Assembly: GCF_001427865.1 (NCBI RefSeq)
Contig: NZ_LMHH01000001.1
Span: 1,860,001-1,924,000, forward strand
Reading direction: 5' to 3'
DNA length: 64,000 nt
Origin: Altererythrobacter sp. Root672
GTDB taxonomy: Bacteria; Pseudomonadota; Alphaproteobacteria; Sphingomonadales; Sphingomonadaceae
Shown here: in pieces, positions 1 to 8,500 of the stretch
Position numbering within the stretch: the stretch's first letter is position 1
How the letters are laid out: each line of letters starts with the position of its first letter
Translations under genes and position numbers: made by a program
The notes under the pieces: model-generated
What the model was told of the DNA's origin: nothing
Seen by the model: only the letters and a program-made list of their open reading frames with translations
The model's database searches: none

Positions 1-364
1 TCGCGCCGTCGACCAGCGCGCGGAAGAAGACAAAGCGCTCGTCAGGCGACCACACCGGTGCCTCGACCGCGAGCGGTTCCCCACCACCTTCGATCGGGGC
101 GCCCCCGTCGGCGATGCGCCGTGTCGCCCCGCTCTCGAGATCGCCGACATACCATTCCAGGATATAAGTGTTGCGATCGAGCGAGGGGCGCTCGACCCGG
201 AACGCCACCATTCGACCGCTCGGCGAAGCCGAGAGACCGGTTACATCGCTCACCTCGACGAGCTCCGGGACGCTCGGCCCGGCGCTCGCCGGCGGGCTGG
301 CGAGCGCCAGAGCGGTAATCAGGACTGCGCCTAGCGCGTCGCGTCTGATCCGCCGCCCGGTCAC
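1..364 (-). CDS. Lasso-peptide isopeptidase (AtxE-like), N-terminal part only
   Basis: Open reading frame of 121 codons that runs off the left edge. It starts at GTG (364-362), overlapping the stop of the TonB receptor gene as GTGA, so the two are probably translationally coupled. Residues 1-28 form a signal peptide ending near A-S-A-G, which places the product in the periplasm. The following segment has the start of a beta-propeller of the S9 prolyl-oligopeptidase type, with a W-Y-V-x-D-L strand, an A-D-G-G-x-P turn and W-S-P-D-E-R. These match my memory of the Atxe2 family, serine hydrolases that cut imported lasso peptides. The catalytic domain is outside the window, so another S9 peptidase remains possible. 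The adjacent ECF sigma/FecR/TonB set supports the call. Confidence 0.68.
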   Translation of the reverse strand, partial: MTGRRIRRDALGAVLITALALASPPASAGPSVPELVEVSDVTGLSASPSGRMVAFRVERPSLDRNTYILEWYVGDLESGATRRIADGGAPIEGGGEPLAVEAPVWSPDERFVFFRALVDGA

Positions 365-2967
365 CAGCTCTTCCGCGCCTGCAGCGACACGAACCGGCCG
401 CGCCCGCTCGCATTGACCGGGTCGTAGCCGATCCCGCTCGTGTGGCCCGGTTCGGGCAGGAGCGGCGGGGGCGCGGCGTCGAACAGGTTCTCGGCGTAGA
501 GCGTCAGGCGCAGGCCCCTCAGCCCGGCAGAGGCGGTCTGCTCAAACTCATAGGACAGGTTGAGGTCCACCGTCGTCCAGGAGCCGACCGCGACGAGGAG
601 CGGACGCCGATCGTCATCGTAACCGGCGGCGTAATTCAGGGCGAGGCTCCCGGCCCACGGCCCTCGACTCCAGCTGATCCCGCCCCGCGCGCGCCAGGAC
701 AGCGGCCCGAAGGGGCGGTCGAGCGATTGTGACACGGGACTGGCAGCGGTCAGCCGATTGTCGAACGACAGGACGTGAGTGACGTTCGCATCGAGGACGA
801 GGCGGTTGGTGCCCGCCTCGAACGCGTAGCGAAGGATAGCATCGATACCGTTCGTCGTGGTTTCGGCGGTGTTGCTGACGCGGGTGTCGAGCATGACGTC
901 GACATCGGCCGGCGTGGCGCCGCCATCAGAAAAACCCGGCCCGGTCACATCGAAGGTCTGACGAGCACCCTCGATGATCGCGGTAAGTTCGCGCAGATCG
1001 GGACTGTGATCTACGATGGGGTCGAACGCCGGGTCGCCGACGACCGCAATGGATCGTATCGGCAAGGCAATGCGGTCCGTGAACCGGACCGAATAGTAAT
1101 TCAGCGACAGCGACAGCCCCGGGGCAAAGGCCGGGGCGATCTCGGCGCCGGCCGACCAGGTGCGCGATGTCTCGGGACCGATGTCCGGATCGCTGCCTTG
1201 AAGCACGGCGATGATCGACCCGGGCGGGGCCAACGCAGGATCCTGGTAGGCAAGGTAGGCCGGCGCATAGAACACGTCGTAGACGCCGCCGACCTCGGCG
1301 AGCAGCGGCGCGCGGAACGACGTGCCGTAGGAGGCGCGCAAGTCGAGGCCCTCGACCGGCGACCACAGCGCGCCAAGCTTGGGGTCGAACGCGGAGCCTG
1401 TCCCCGAATAGGCGTCAAACCGGCCGGCCAGAGACAGCTCAAGCCGCTCCATGCCCGGCATGCGGTTCACGCTCGAGACGAGCGGAATCGACAGCTCGCC
1501 AAACAAGGATGAGACGTCGCGGCTCACGCGCTTTTCGCTCCTCGCGAAGGCCGAAGACTCAAAACCGTCGCGATAGCTTTCCTGACGGAGCTCGCCGCCA
1601 AGCGCCACGCGGACCGCGCCGCCGGGCAGCTCGAACAGCGCGCCGTCGATCTTTAGCGCGCCTCCCACGACCTCGTTACGGACATCGCGCGCATTGGCGA
1701 GCTCGATACCGCCGGGCTGGGTCTGCTGCTGGTCGGTGTCGGACAGCGCGTAAGTGCCTTCAAGCCGCGCGCGCCAATCGTTGCCGAAAAGGTAGGTCAG
1801 CTCTCCTGTAACCGTCACGGAATCGGCCACGGCGTGGGCGCCGACAGGGAGCGGTGTGGTTGAATCGAAGTAGGTGCGCTCGGTCGTGCGATGGGCGTAG
1901 GTGCCGATGGCATTGAAAGTCAGGCTATCCGCCACGGCCTGCTCGAGGCTCGCAAGCACGCTGTGGCGCCGTTCACGCGGGGTGAGAAAGGTATCGGGCC
2001 GCAGACCGATGGTGAACTCGCGCTCGCCCGCGCGGATCTCGTTCTCGCCCCGGAACTCGTAGGCGAGCAGGCCGTGGCCCCTGCCCCAGTCGGCGCCTCC
2101 CGCCTGCGACAACAGCACCTGCTCGCCGCCCCCGCGCGTCGTGGCACCGGCCTGCATGGTCGTCTCGAGACCGTCGAGCTGATCGCGCAGGATGAAATTG
2201 ACCACGCCGCCCACGGCATCGGACCCGTAGATGGCCGAGGCACCGTCGGTGAGAACCTCGACACGCTCGATCAGGCTGACGGGGATCAGCGAGATGTCGA
2301 CGTAAGCGCCGTAGCCGCTCGGTGCCAGTCGCCTGCCATCGAGCAGTACCAGCGTCGCGCGCTGGCCGAGCCCCCGCAGGTTGACCCCTGCTCCGTGGTC
2401 GGTGACGTCCTGGTCGGGCAGCGTGACCCCGAAATTCTCCTGGTTCACGCCGCCCTGCGAGTTCTGCGGCAGCTTGCGCATGAGCTGCTCGACAGAGGTC
2501 GCCCCGGTCTGGTCGATATCCTCGCGCCCGATGACGATGACAGGTGAGCTCGCCGGCGCGCCGCGCAAATGGCTACCGGTCACGACAATCGTGCCGCCCT
2601 CTGCTTGGGTGACCCCGCCGGCGAGCTCCGCGGGGGCCGGTCTTTCGCCTCCTCCCGCGCTGACGACAACCAGGGCGTCGCCGACGCGCCTGACCTCCAG
2701 ACCACTTCCCATGAGCAGCGCGCGCACGGCGTCTTCTGCGGTGAACGTGCCGGAGACAGCCGGTGCCTGGCGGCTCCTGACGAGATCCCCGGATGCGACA
2801 ATGCTCTGACCGCTTTGCAGCGAGATCGCGCGCAGAGACGCCGACAGATCCTGCGCAGGTATCTCGAATACAAATTGCTCGTCTTCGCGAGCACAGGCTG
2901 GCCCGGCGATTACAATCGCGGCCCCGGCCCCGGCCGTGAGCAGCGACCCCCAAAAGTTGCGTTGCAT
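361..2967 (-). CDS. TonB-dependent outer-membrane transducer with STN domain
   Basis: 868 residues. A signal peptide (about 1-26) is followed by an STN (secretin/TonB short N-terminal) domain at about 32-102, the module that contacts a FecR-type anti-sigma factor. A plug domain follows (about 125-250, with the V-V-T-G-S TonB-box-like start), then a 22-strand-type barrel ending in a C-terminal aromatic residue. The start ATG is preceded by AAGGGGGAAAC. It lies 342 bases after the fecR-like gene and overlaps the downstream isopeptidase gene by 4 bases. By analogy with known lasso-peptide loci it probably imports a lasso peptide or a siderophore-like ligand and signals its arrival to the sigma factor. 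Receptor class is certain; the ligand is inferred. Confidence 0.9.
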   Translation of the reverse strand: MQRNFWGSLLTAGAGAAIVIAGPACAREDEQFVFEIPAQDLSASLRAISLQSGQSIVASGDLVRSRQAPAVSGTFTAEDAVRALLMGSGLEVRRVGDALVVVSAGGGERPAPAELAGGVTQAEGGTIVVTGSHLRGAPASSPVIVIGREDIDQTGATSVEQLMRKLPQNSQGGVNQENFGVTLPDQDVTDHGAGVNLRGLGQRATLVLLDGRRLAPSGYGAYVDISLIPVSLIERVEVLTDGASAIYGSDAVGGVVNFILRDQLDGLETTMQAGATTRGGGEQVLLSQAGGADWGRGHGLLAYEFRGENEIRAGEREFTIGLRPDTFLTPRERRHSVLASLEQAVADSLTFNAIGTYAHRTTERTYFDSTTPLPVGAHAVADSVTVTGELTYLFGNDWRARLEGTYALSDTDQQQTQPGGIELANARDVRNEVVGGALKIDGALFELPGGAVRVALGGELRQESYRDGFESSAFARSEKRVSRDVSSLFGELSIPLVSSVNRMPGMERLELSLAGRFDAYSGTGSAFDPKLGALWSPVEGLDLRASYGTSFRAPLLAEVGGVYDVFYAPAYLAYQDPALAPPGSIIAVLQGSDPDIGPETSRTWSAGAEIAPAFAPGLSLSLNYYSVRFTDRIALPIRSIAVVGDPAFDPIVDHSPDLRELTAIIEGARQTFDVTGPGFSDGGATPADVDVMLDTRVSNTAETTTNGIDAILRYAFEAGTNRLVLDANVTHVLSFDNRLTAASPVSQSLDRPFGPLSWRARGGISWSRGPWAGSLALNYAAGYDDDRRPLLVAVGSWTTVDLNLSYEFEQTASAGLRGLRLTLYAENLFDAAPPPLLPEPGHTSGIGYDPVNASGRGRFVSLQARKSW

Positions 2968-3309
2968 GTTTCCCCCTTCTCGACGCCGCGTGGGCTTTCC
3001 TCAGGGGCCTTGACGTCAGGGGCGCGATCTACCCCCCAAATTTCTTCGAGACCGGTGTCTGGCCTGGTCTCGCGCAGGGCATCGCGCGGTCGGGAATGGA
3101 TACGACACAGAGCGTATCGACCCTTGGCATCGCCTCCAGGAGGTCGAAGGTGGCCAGCTTTACGTCGCCATTGCTGGTCCAGCACCAGCAAGTTTGGGGG
3201 CCTCGCTAGTTCAGACGAACCCTCTTCCGCTATTTCGTGGAACGCGCCAATCTTTGCGTGCCAGGGACGCCGCGACAAATTCGCCTGCGCGCGGCGCACG
3301 CTTACCCGC
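2968..3309. other. Intergenic region between fecR-like gene and TonB transducer
   Basis: 342 bases without a convincing gene. Minus-strand reading frames are short, have no good start with ribosome-binding site, and do not resemble a lasso precursor (leader with Thr at position -2, then Gly-started core). The position suggests a promoter for the transducer/isopeptidase pair, possibly read by the adjacent ECF sigma factor. I could not place a -35/-10 pair with correct spacing. Confidence 0.4.
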
Positions 3310-4296
3310 CTATTGGGCTGCCCCTTCCCTCTGCAGCCCGAGGCTTCCGTCCGGTTCCTCAACGAGGTGCAGGCTCAGCGCGGCAGCGACGCTCCGGGCG
3401 AAGGCCCTGGCATCGCCGGCCTCGAAAGCCCCGGTCACCCGCAGCCTGGCCAGTTCAGGGTCAGCCAGCCGGACACCAGGGGTCGCATTGCGGTTGATTT
3501 GCTCAACGGCCTCGTCAAGCCTCGTGTCGTTGAACTCGATCATCGTTGTCCGGCCCGTTGCAACGGACGTCGGACCGTCCTCGGGCGGCGCTGTTGGCAC
3601 CATGAGGTGCTGACCAGCTGTCAGTTGAGCCATCCGCCGGCCCGAATCTTGCCGTGAGGTAGCGTAGGAAACGTCGATCCGGCCCTCGATCAGAGACACC
3701 AGCGTGCCCTCGGCACCGAGCCGGACCCGAAACTCGGTCCCGCGCGCAACAATGGTGGCCTGTTCGGCTGTGACAATGAAGGGCCGGCCCTCGTGCTTCA
3801 CCACAAACCGTCCCTCGCCGCGCTCGAGCCGCAAGCGGCGTTCGTTGCTGTCGATGTCCACGTTGAGCCTTGAGCCAGGCGCCAGCTCCACGTCTGACCC
3901 ATCGGCGAGATGAACCAGCGAGCTCGCGTCCAGGGCCGCGGAAAAGACGGCGAGCTGGGTTGAGGGGTCCGCTCGCGGTGAGACCGGCCGGGCGCTCAGG
4001 ACCGCGAAGGCCACGATGACCCCGCCTGCGATCGCGGCCGCGGCGACAAAGGCATAGGCCGGGATGCGACGAGGCTCCCTCCACTCAGGTTCGCTCACGC
4101 GCGAAGGTCGCATTTCCGCGGCAGTCTCAAACAGCGCCGAAAGACGATCGAAGCTTGCGGCGTGATCCGGGCTAGCGTGGTACCAGGCCGCAAACGCAGC
4201 CCAATCGCGTTCATCATGCGGGCCGTTCAACTTCGCCAGCCAGCCGGATGCCTGCCGCCGCACCCTCTCGCGACGGCTAATGAAAGGCCAGACCAT
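3310..4296 (-). CDS. FecR-family anti-sigma factor / sigma regulator
   Basis: 328 residues from the ATG at 4296, which overlaps the sigma-factor stop by one base (TGATG). A longer in-frame start 13 codons upstream lies inside the sigma gene and is less likely. The N-terminal cytoplasmic part (about 1-75) has the DUF4880-like W-L-A-K-L and W-x-x-F-x-x-W-Y pattern. A single membrane helix follows at about 83-105 (A-F-V-A-A-A-A-I-A-G-G). The periplasmic FecR domain (about 125-220) and a C-terminal STN-like fold (about 250-320) would receive the signal from the TonB transducer. It sits in the order sigma-fecR-receptor typical of cell-surface signalling systems. Confidence 0.92.
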   Translation of the reverse strand: MVWPFISRRERVRRQASGWLAKLNGPHDERDWAAFAAWYHASPDHAASFDRLSALFETAAEMRPSRVSEPEWREPRRIPAYAFVAAAAIAGGVIVAFAVLSARPVSPRADPSTQLAVFSAALDASSLVHLADGSDVELAPGSRLNVDIDSNERRLRLERGEGRFVVKHEGRPFIVTAEQATIVARGTEFRVRLGAEGTLVSLIEGRIDVSYATSRQDSGRRMAQLTAGQHLMVPTAPPEDGPTSVATGRTTMIEFNDTRLDEAVEQINRNATPGVRLADPELARLRVTGAFEAGDARAFARSVAAALSLHLVEEPDGSLGLQREGAAQ

Positions 4297-4880
4297 CAGG
4301 CGCGATCCCGAGCGATCAGTCGATCGATGGCGCAAATTGCCTTGCTCATCTGCTTCTCGACCCCCTTGACCGACAGCCCCGTGCGCAGCGCAATCTCGGC
4401 ATAGCTAAGACCCTCGATCCGGTGAGCCAAGAAAATCTCCCGCGTCTTCGGGCGCAACTTCATGACGGCGGCCTCGACCCGTGCGAGCATATCGCGCGTT
4501 TCGAGCAGGCGCTCCTGATCGACGCCGACAAGCGTAACCTCGTCAGCCGCCACATGGCTATCTGAATTGCGTCGCCAGGCTTGTTTCGCCCGGTCCCGCA
4601 GCAAGTTTGCGGCCATACGGCTGAGGTAGGCCTGCGGCCGGTCGATGAGCTGCAAGCCGCCAGTCCCCAGGCGCGCCACGCGATAAAAGACCTCCTGCAC
4701 GAGATCGCGCGCTTCTTCTCGGTTTGAGGTCCTGCGGGTGAGCGAACGCAGCAGCCGCGGCGACTGCTCCCGATAGAGCGCTTCGAGTGCCGGAGAGGGC
4801 ACGATCTCGTCGTCACGCCGGAAATCGACCGCGAACTCGTCGGGCTCGTCGAGGGCGTGGGGACCGTGATCCACGCTCAT
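4296..4880 (-). CDS. ECF sigma factor, FecI type
   Basis: 194 residues. Sigma-70 region 2 spans about 35-100 (A-R-D-L-V-Q-E-V-F-Y-R-V-A-R-L is the core-binding helix). Region 4 spans about 135-188 with the helix-turn-helix S-Y-A-E-I-A-L-R-T-G-L-S-V-K-G-V-E. The gene is first in a minus-strand unit with the anti-sigma and the receptor, so it probably directs transcription of the receptor and isopeptidase. The ribosome-binding site before the ATG is weak. The regulator class is clear; the target promoters are not identified. Confidence 0.93.
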   Translation of the reverse strand: MSVDHGPHALDEPDEFAVDFRRDDEIVPSPALEALYREQSPRLLRSLTRRTSNREEARDLVQEVFYRVARLGTGGLQLIDRPQAYLSRMAANLLRDRAKQAWRRNSDSHVAADEVTLVGVDQERLLETRDMLARVEAAVMKLRPKTREIFLAHRIEGLSYAEIALRTGLSVKGVEKQMSKAICAIDRLIARDRA

Positions 4881-5360
4881 GCCGCGATCAGCCGCCGTCG
4901 GCGAAGCCGCCGCGGATCAGGGTTCACATCAGTGGGCCGACCTCTCATGGGCGCCTCTCCAGGTGACAGAGACGCTCCGGCAAAGCCGGGTGTTGAGAAC
5001 ATGCTTGGACATGCGCCGCCGCCTTTAACCGCGTAGCGGTCTGGACATGCGCGACGGCCACCCGGCCGAGATCCGTGCCGGCATCATCAAGCGAGGTTCT
5101 CACGCCTCGGCGCCGTCCATCGGCGCACTGTCAGGATAGAGTCCGAACGGAGGAGCGCAAGCTCCTCTTTCACCCACTCACCTGAAGTTGCACCGAAATG
5201 GCGGCTTTGGCCTTACATCAATTAATGCTTGAGGCAGCACTTACGGTCACACGCCCGACTGACGTCTTTCAGAACTTCACTTTGCACAATGGGACGCCCC
5301 CAGCTAACAGAACTTGCGGCCTTCCGCGAGTTCAGCGGAGGGGGACGGTTTCACTGCGGC
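4881..5360. other. 480-base non-coding gap between sigma factor and integrase, with hairpins
   Basis: No convincing gene. Longer plus-strand frames overlap the integrase end antisense and have no family resemblance. The stretch holds several inverted repeats: GAGAAC near 4995 can pair with GTTCTC near 5096, and 5150-5167 forms a 7-bp stem closed by a GCAA tetraloop followed by a short T tract. The promoter of the sigma-factor operon should lie here. The folded part (about 4960-5170) could be a structured RNA or the relic of an island end. Confidence 0.35.
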
Positions 5361-6698
5361 TCATGGCCTTGTCCGTAAAGGAAACCGGAAATCTTTGGAG
5401 ACCGGGCATGGCACCTGCCTACGAGGGTTTGGACCGGTCGCTCTTGCGGTTCGGTCGTTCAAGACGACAGGCGACGGCAGGCCTTGCGTCAGCATATCCG
5501 CCCATGCTTCCGCGAGCTCTCGCCGCCGCGGCATGTACGCGGCGCGGTTATAGGCGCTCTCGACCTTTTCCCTGGGCACGTGCGCGAGCATAAGATCGAT
5601 GACCTTGCGATCATGGTCCTTCCCGCGGCGTTCGGCCCATTCGTTCATGATCGTCGAGAAGGCCGCGCGGAAGCCATGAGGCACGTGGTGGCCGTGGTAG
5701 CCAGCGCGATTGAGCAGATAACCGATGGCGTTCTCGCTCATTGGTTTGTGCAAATGGCGCGTGCTGGGGAAAAGCAGGTCGCAATCGCCCGTCAGCGGCC
5801 ATAACGCGCGAAGCACCGCGACGCTCTGTCGGGCCAGGGGGACAAGGTGGTCGCCGTTGACCTCTTCCTTACGATCGAGGTCGCCCTTCATTCGCGTTGC
5901 GGGAATCCGCCAGAGCGGCTTGCGGCCGTTGAGATCTTCGAACTCGTCCCAGCGCGCCCCGCGCAGCTCGCTGGGGCGGACCACGGTCAAGGCGAGCAAG
6001 CGCAGGGCGAGCCGCGTTATAGGCCGGGCATAGTCCTCCTCGGCATCCGCAATCAGGGCTCGCAACCGTGGGAGGTCGGTGATGGCAGGTTGGCGCCCTT
6101 TGCGCAGGGGCCTTAGCGCCCCGCCCAATTTCTCGGCCGGGTCGACCGAGGCGATCCCCTCGGCAATGGCGTACACGAACACCGCCGAGACCCGCTGACG
6201 CACGCGTTTTGCCGTTTCGATGGCGCCACGATCTTCGATCGCGCGAAGGAACTCCATGAGCTTGGGCGGCTTCAATTCGGAGATGGGCAGACTGCCGATG
6301 GCAGGAAAGACATCGCGCTCGAAGCTCCGCAGAATGTCTGCGGCGTGATGGGCCGCCCATTGCGACTTCGCGATCTCGTGCCACGCACGGGCAACGCGCT
6401 CGAAAGTGTTGTGGCCCGCCTCGATATTCGCCTGGACCCGCATCTTCTTGACGATCGCGGGGTCCCGACCCTCCTGAAGCTGAGCGCGTGCTTCGTCGCG
6501 CTTGGCCCGCGCAGCGACAAGCGAGACCAGGGGGTAGATGCCAAGATGCATCGTCTTTTGCTTGCCGTCGTAGGCATAGCTCCACTTCCAGAGCTTCGAA
6601 CCGCCTGGCTTGACCAGTAGGTAGAGCCGGTGGCTGTCAGTCAGTTTATAGGGCTTTTCGCGCGGCTTTGCCGCGCGCGCCTTTGCATCGGTTAGCAT
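5361..6698 (-). CDS. Tyrosine recombinase (P4-type integrase)
   Basis: 445 residues. The start is placed at the ATG at 6698 because GGAGGTG lies 2-8 bases before it; an upstream in-frame ATG at 6716 sits before that site. An arm-type DNA-binding domain (DUF4102) covers about 1-85, a SAM-like core-binding domain about 95-190, and the catalytic domain about 200-400. The catalytic residues visible are Arg in V-V-R-P-S-E-L-R-G, H-G-F-R, the second His in L-M-L-A-H-V and the Tyr in E-S-A-Y-N-R. The gene lies 168 bases from the 3' end of tRNA-Ser and points away from it, the usual layout of an island integrated in a tRNA. It presumably integrates and excises the element that extends leftward. Confidence 0.95.
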   Translation of the reverse strand: MLTDAKARAAKPREKPYKLTDSHRLYLLVKPGGSKLWKWSYAYDGKQKTMHLGIYPLVSLVAARAKRDEARAQLQEGRDPAIVKKMRVQANIEAGHNTFERVARAWHEIAKSQWAAHHAADILRSFERDVFPAIGSLPISELKPPKLMEFLRAIEDRGAIETAKRVRQRVSAVFVYAIAEGIASVDPAEKLGGALRPLRKGRQPAITDLPRLRALIADAEEDYARPITRLALRLLALTVVRPSELRGARWDEFEDLNGRKPLWRIPATRMKGDLDRKEEVNGDHLVPLARQSVAVLRALWPLTGDCDLLFPSTRHLHKPMSENAIGYLLNRAGYHGHHVPHGFRAAFSTIMNEWAERRGKDHDRKVIDLMLAHVPREKVESAYNRAAYMPRRRELAEAWADMLTQGLPSPVVLNDRTARATGPNPRRQVPCPVSKDFRFPLRTRP

Positions 6699-6709
6699 GT
6701 CCACCTCCA

Positions 6710-6742
6710 GGACCACGTTTTTCCCGGCCCGGGACCACGTTT
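6710..6742. repeat. Two direct copies of GGACCACGTTT upstream of integrase
   Basis: GGACCACGTTT occurs at 6710-6720 and again at 6732-6742, a 22-base period or about two DNA turns. The copies lie between the integrase start and the tRNA 3' end. They could be arm-type integrase sites or an operator for int. Function is inferred from position only. Confidence 0.55.
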
Positions 6743-6862
6743 CGGGCCCACGCTCACATTGGAGGCGTGCGCACGGCTGCGGCCGGGCCGAACCGCTAAG
6801 CGTCGGTTTTTAGGGGAAAATCGTCAATCCTGGTGGACTTCTGCGGACCCCTGCGGAGGGGT

Positions 6863-6955
<93 letters not shown>

Positions 6956-7116
6956 GAGAAGGGCTCAGGCACCCGATACGGGTACCCGGACGGTCAGGAG
7001 CGCGGCGGTTAGCGGAACGTCTCTGGCTTGCCAAGCCCCAGACTTCGCTGAAGTCGATTGGACTGGGGATTCCGGCCTCCGGAACCTTGCTGCCTCCCAG
7101 AGGTCTCCTATATCTT

Positions 7117-7503
7117 ATGACAATGGACCGAGCTCAATTCTATTCGCCCAGGGCAGGCCGGCTGATCGAGGCATCGCAGCGGGTCGAAGCGCGTTTTGCG
7201 ATCGGTGACGTCGTGCGGCACAAGCTGTTCGATTTCCGCGGCGTCGTTTTCGACATCGATCCGGTCTTTGCCCACACCGAAGAATGGTATGAGGCGATCC
7301 CCCAGGACATGCGTCCCCGCCGGGATCAGCCGTTTTACCACCTCCTGGCCGAAAGTGAGGACTCGTCCTACGTCGCCTACGTCAGCCAGCAGAACCTGCT
7401 GGAAGACAGTGCGGGCGGCCCGATCGACCACCCGAATGTCCCGGAACTGTTCGAGACCTTCCTGGCCGGTCGCTATCGCCTGCGACGCAGCCTCACCCAC
7501 TGA
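7117..7503 (+). CDS. hspQ: HspQ / YccV-family heat-shock protein
   Basis: 128 residues. HspQ is a small cytoplasmic protein that influences degradation of unstable proteins by Lon-type proteases and binds hemimethylated DNA in enterobacteria. The family signature is visible: F-A-I-G-D-V-V-R-H-K-L-F-D-F-R-G-V-V-F-D-I-D-P, then W-Y and Q-P-F-Y-H-L-L. A reading frame runs further upstream through the tRNA but has no family residues there, so the start is set at ATG 7117 (ATG 7123 is the alternative). It is monocistronic and convergent with the ABC-2 permease gene. Confidence 0.9.
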   Translation: MTMDRAQFYSPRAGRLIEASQRVEARFAIGDVVRHKLFDFRGVVFDIDPVFAHTEEWYEAIPQDMRPRRDQPFYHLLAESEDSSYVAYVSQQNLLEDSAGGPIDHPNVPELFETFLAGRYRLRRSLTH

Positions 7504-7518
7504 TACCTTGGCGGAAGG

Positions 7519-8421
7519 TCAGCTTTTGATCTTCCACCCGCTCTTGAGCAGCCGGTAGGTCAGGAAGCCCAGAACCAGGTTGAGGATCCCGACGCCGATC
7601 GCGGCGCCGACCACCGCGTGGTTGGTGTTGCCGATATCGCTCTCTCCGATGAAGCCGAAGCGGAAGCCGGAGATCATGTAGAAGAACGGATTCGCCCGGC
7701 TCAAGGCCTGGAACGCGGGTGAGAGGTTCTCGATCACGTAGAACGTGCCCGACAGGAGCGAGAGCGGCGCGACCACGAAGTTGGTGACGGCCGCGGCGTG
7801 ATCGAACTTCTCCGCCCAGAGGCTCGTCAACAAGCCCATCAACGCGAGCATGGTCGAGCCCATCAGGCCGAACCAGACGATCGCCCAGGGGTGTGCGGCC
7901 ATCAGGTCAACACCGGGCCACAGCGCCATCGCCAGCACCACTGCGCCACCGACCATTATCGCGCGAGTGATCGCGGCCGCGACAATACCGATCATCAGTT
8001 CGGCATTCGTGAGCGGCGGCATCAGCAGGTCGACGATCGTGCCCTGGAGCTTGCCGGCCAGCAGCGAGAAGCTGGAATTGGCAAAGGCATTCTGCATCAT
8101 GCCCATCATGACCAGGCCGGGCGCGACGAAGGTAGCGAACGATACGCCAAGGATGATGCGGTCGCCCCGCCCCATCGCAACGGTGAAGATCACCAGAAAA
8201 AGCAGCGTTGTTATCGCCGGGGCCCAGACGGTTTGCGTCTGGACCTTGAGAAACCGCCGCACCTCCTTCATATAGAGGCTCCACAGCCCGATCCGGTTAA
8301 GACCCGTCATCAGTGGCTGCCCCTTGGGCGGAAACGTACGCCCAGCACTCGCGATGGGGTCGACAGATTCAGGTTGCTTGCCGGAACTATTCGGCGCAGC
8401 GGCTGGAGCTTGATCGGCCAT
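7519..8421 (-). CDS. ABC-2 type transporter permease
   Basis: 300 residues. After a hydrophilic, Ala/Pro-rich 40-residue N-terminus there are six membrane segments (about 65-85, 95-115, 150-175, 185-210, 215-240 and 265-290). The ABC-2 signature appears near the last third, P-L-S-L-L-S-G-T-F-Y, followed by P-F-F-Y-M-I-S-G-F-R. The family exports polysaccharide, drugs or lipids with a separate ATPase, but no ATP-binding gene is adjacent here. The gene is divergent from gcrA; the two starts are about 80 bases apart. Confidence 0.88.
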   Translation of the reverse strand: MADQAPAAAPNSSGKQPESVDPIASAGRTFPPKGQPLMTGLNRIGLWSLYMKEVRRFLKVQTQTVWAPAITTLLFLVIFTVAMGRGDRIILGVSFATFVAPGLVMMGMMQNAFANSSFSLLAGKLQGTIVDLLMPPLTNAELMIGIVAAAITRAIMVGGAVVLAMALWPGVDLMAAHPWAIVWFGLMGSTMLALMGLLTSLWAEKFDHAAAVTNFVVAPLSLLSGTFYVIENLSPAFQALSRANPFFYMISGFRFGFIGESDIGNTNHAVVGAAIGVGILNLVLGFLTYRLLKSGWKIKS

Positions 8422-8500
8422 GGTCCGCGCCTATCGGCCCGGCCCGGTGCTGGCAAGGTTTGTGCGGTCCCGCCCGCCCGGATTTGTAGATGGATTGCTG

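Noticed and set aside
2910-3362. Minus-strand frame between fecR-like gene and receptor, considered as a lasso precursor or transposase relic
   Set aside because: No ribosome site, overlaps both genes in another frame, no precursor-like core or transposase motif.
5198-5593. Plus-strand ORF next to the integrase, considered as an island gene
   Set aside because: Its second half is antisense to the integrase end and there is no plausible start signal.
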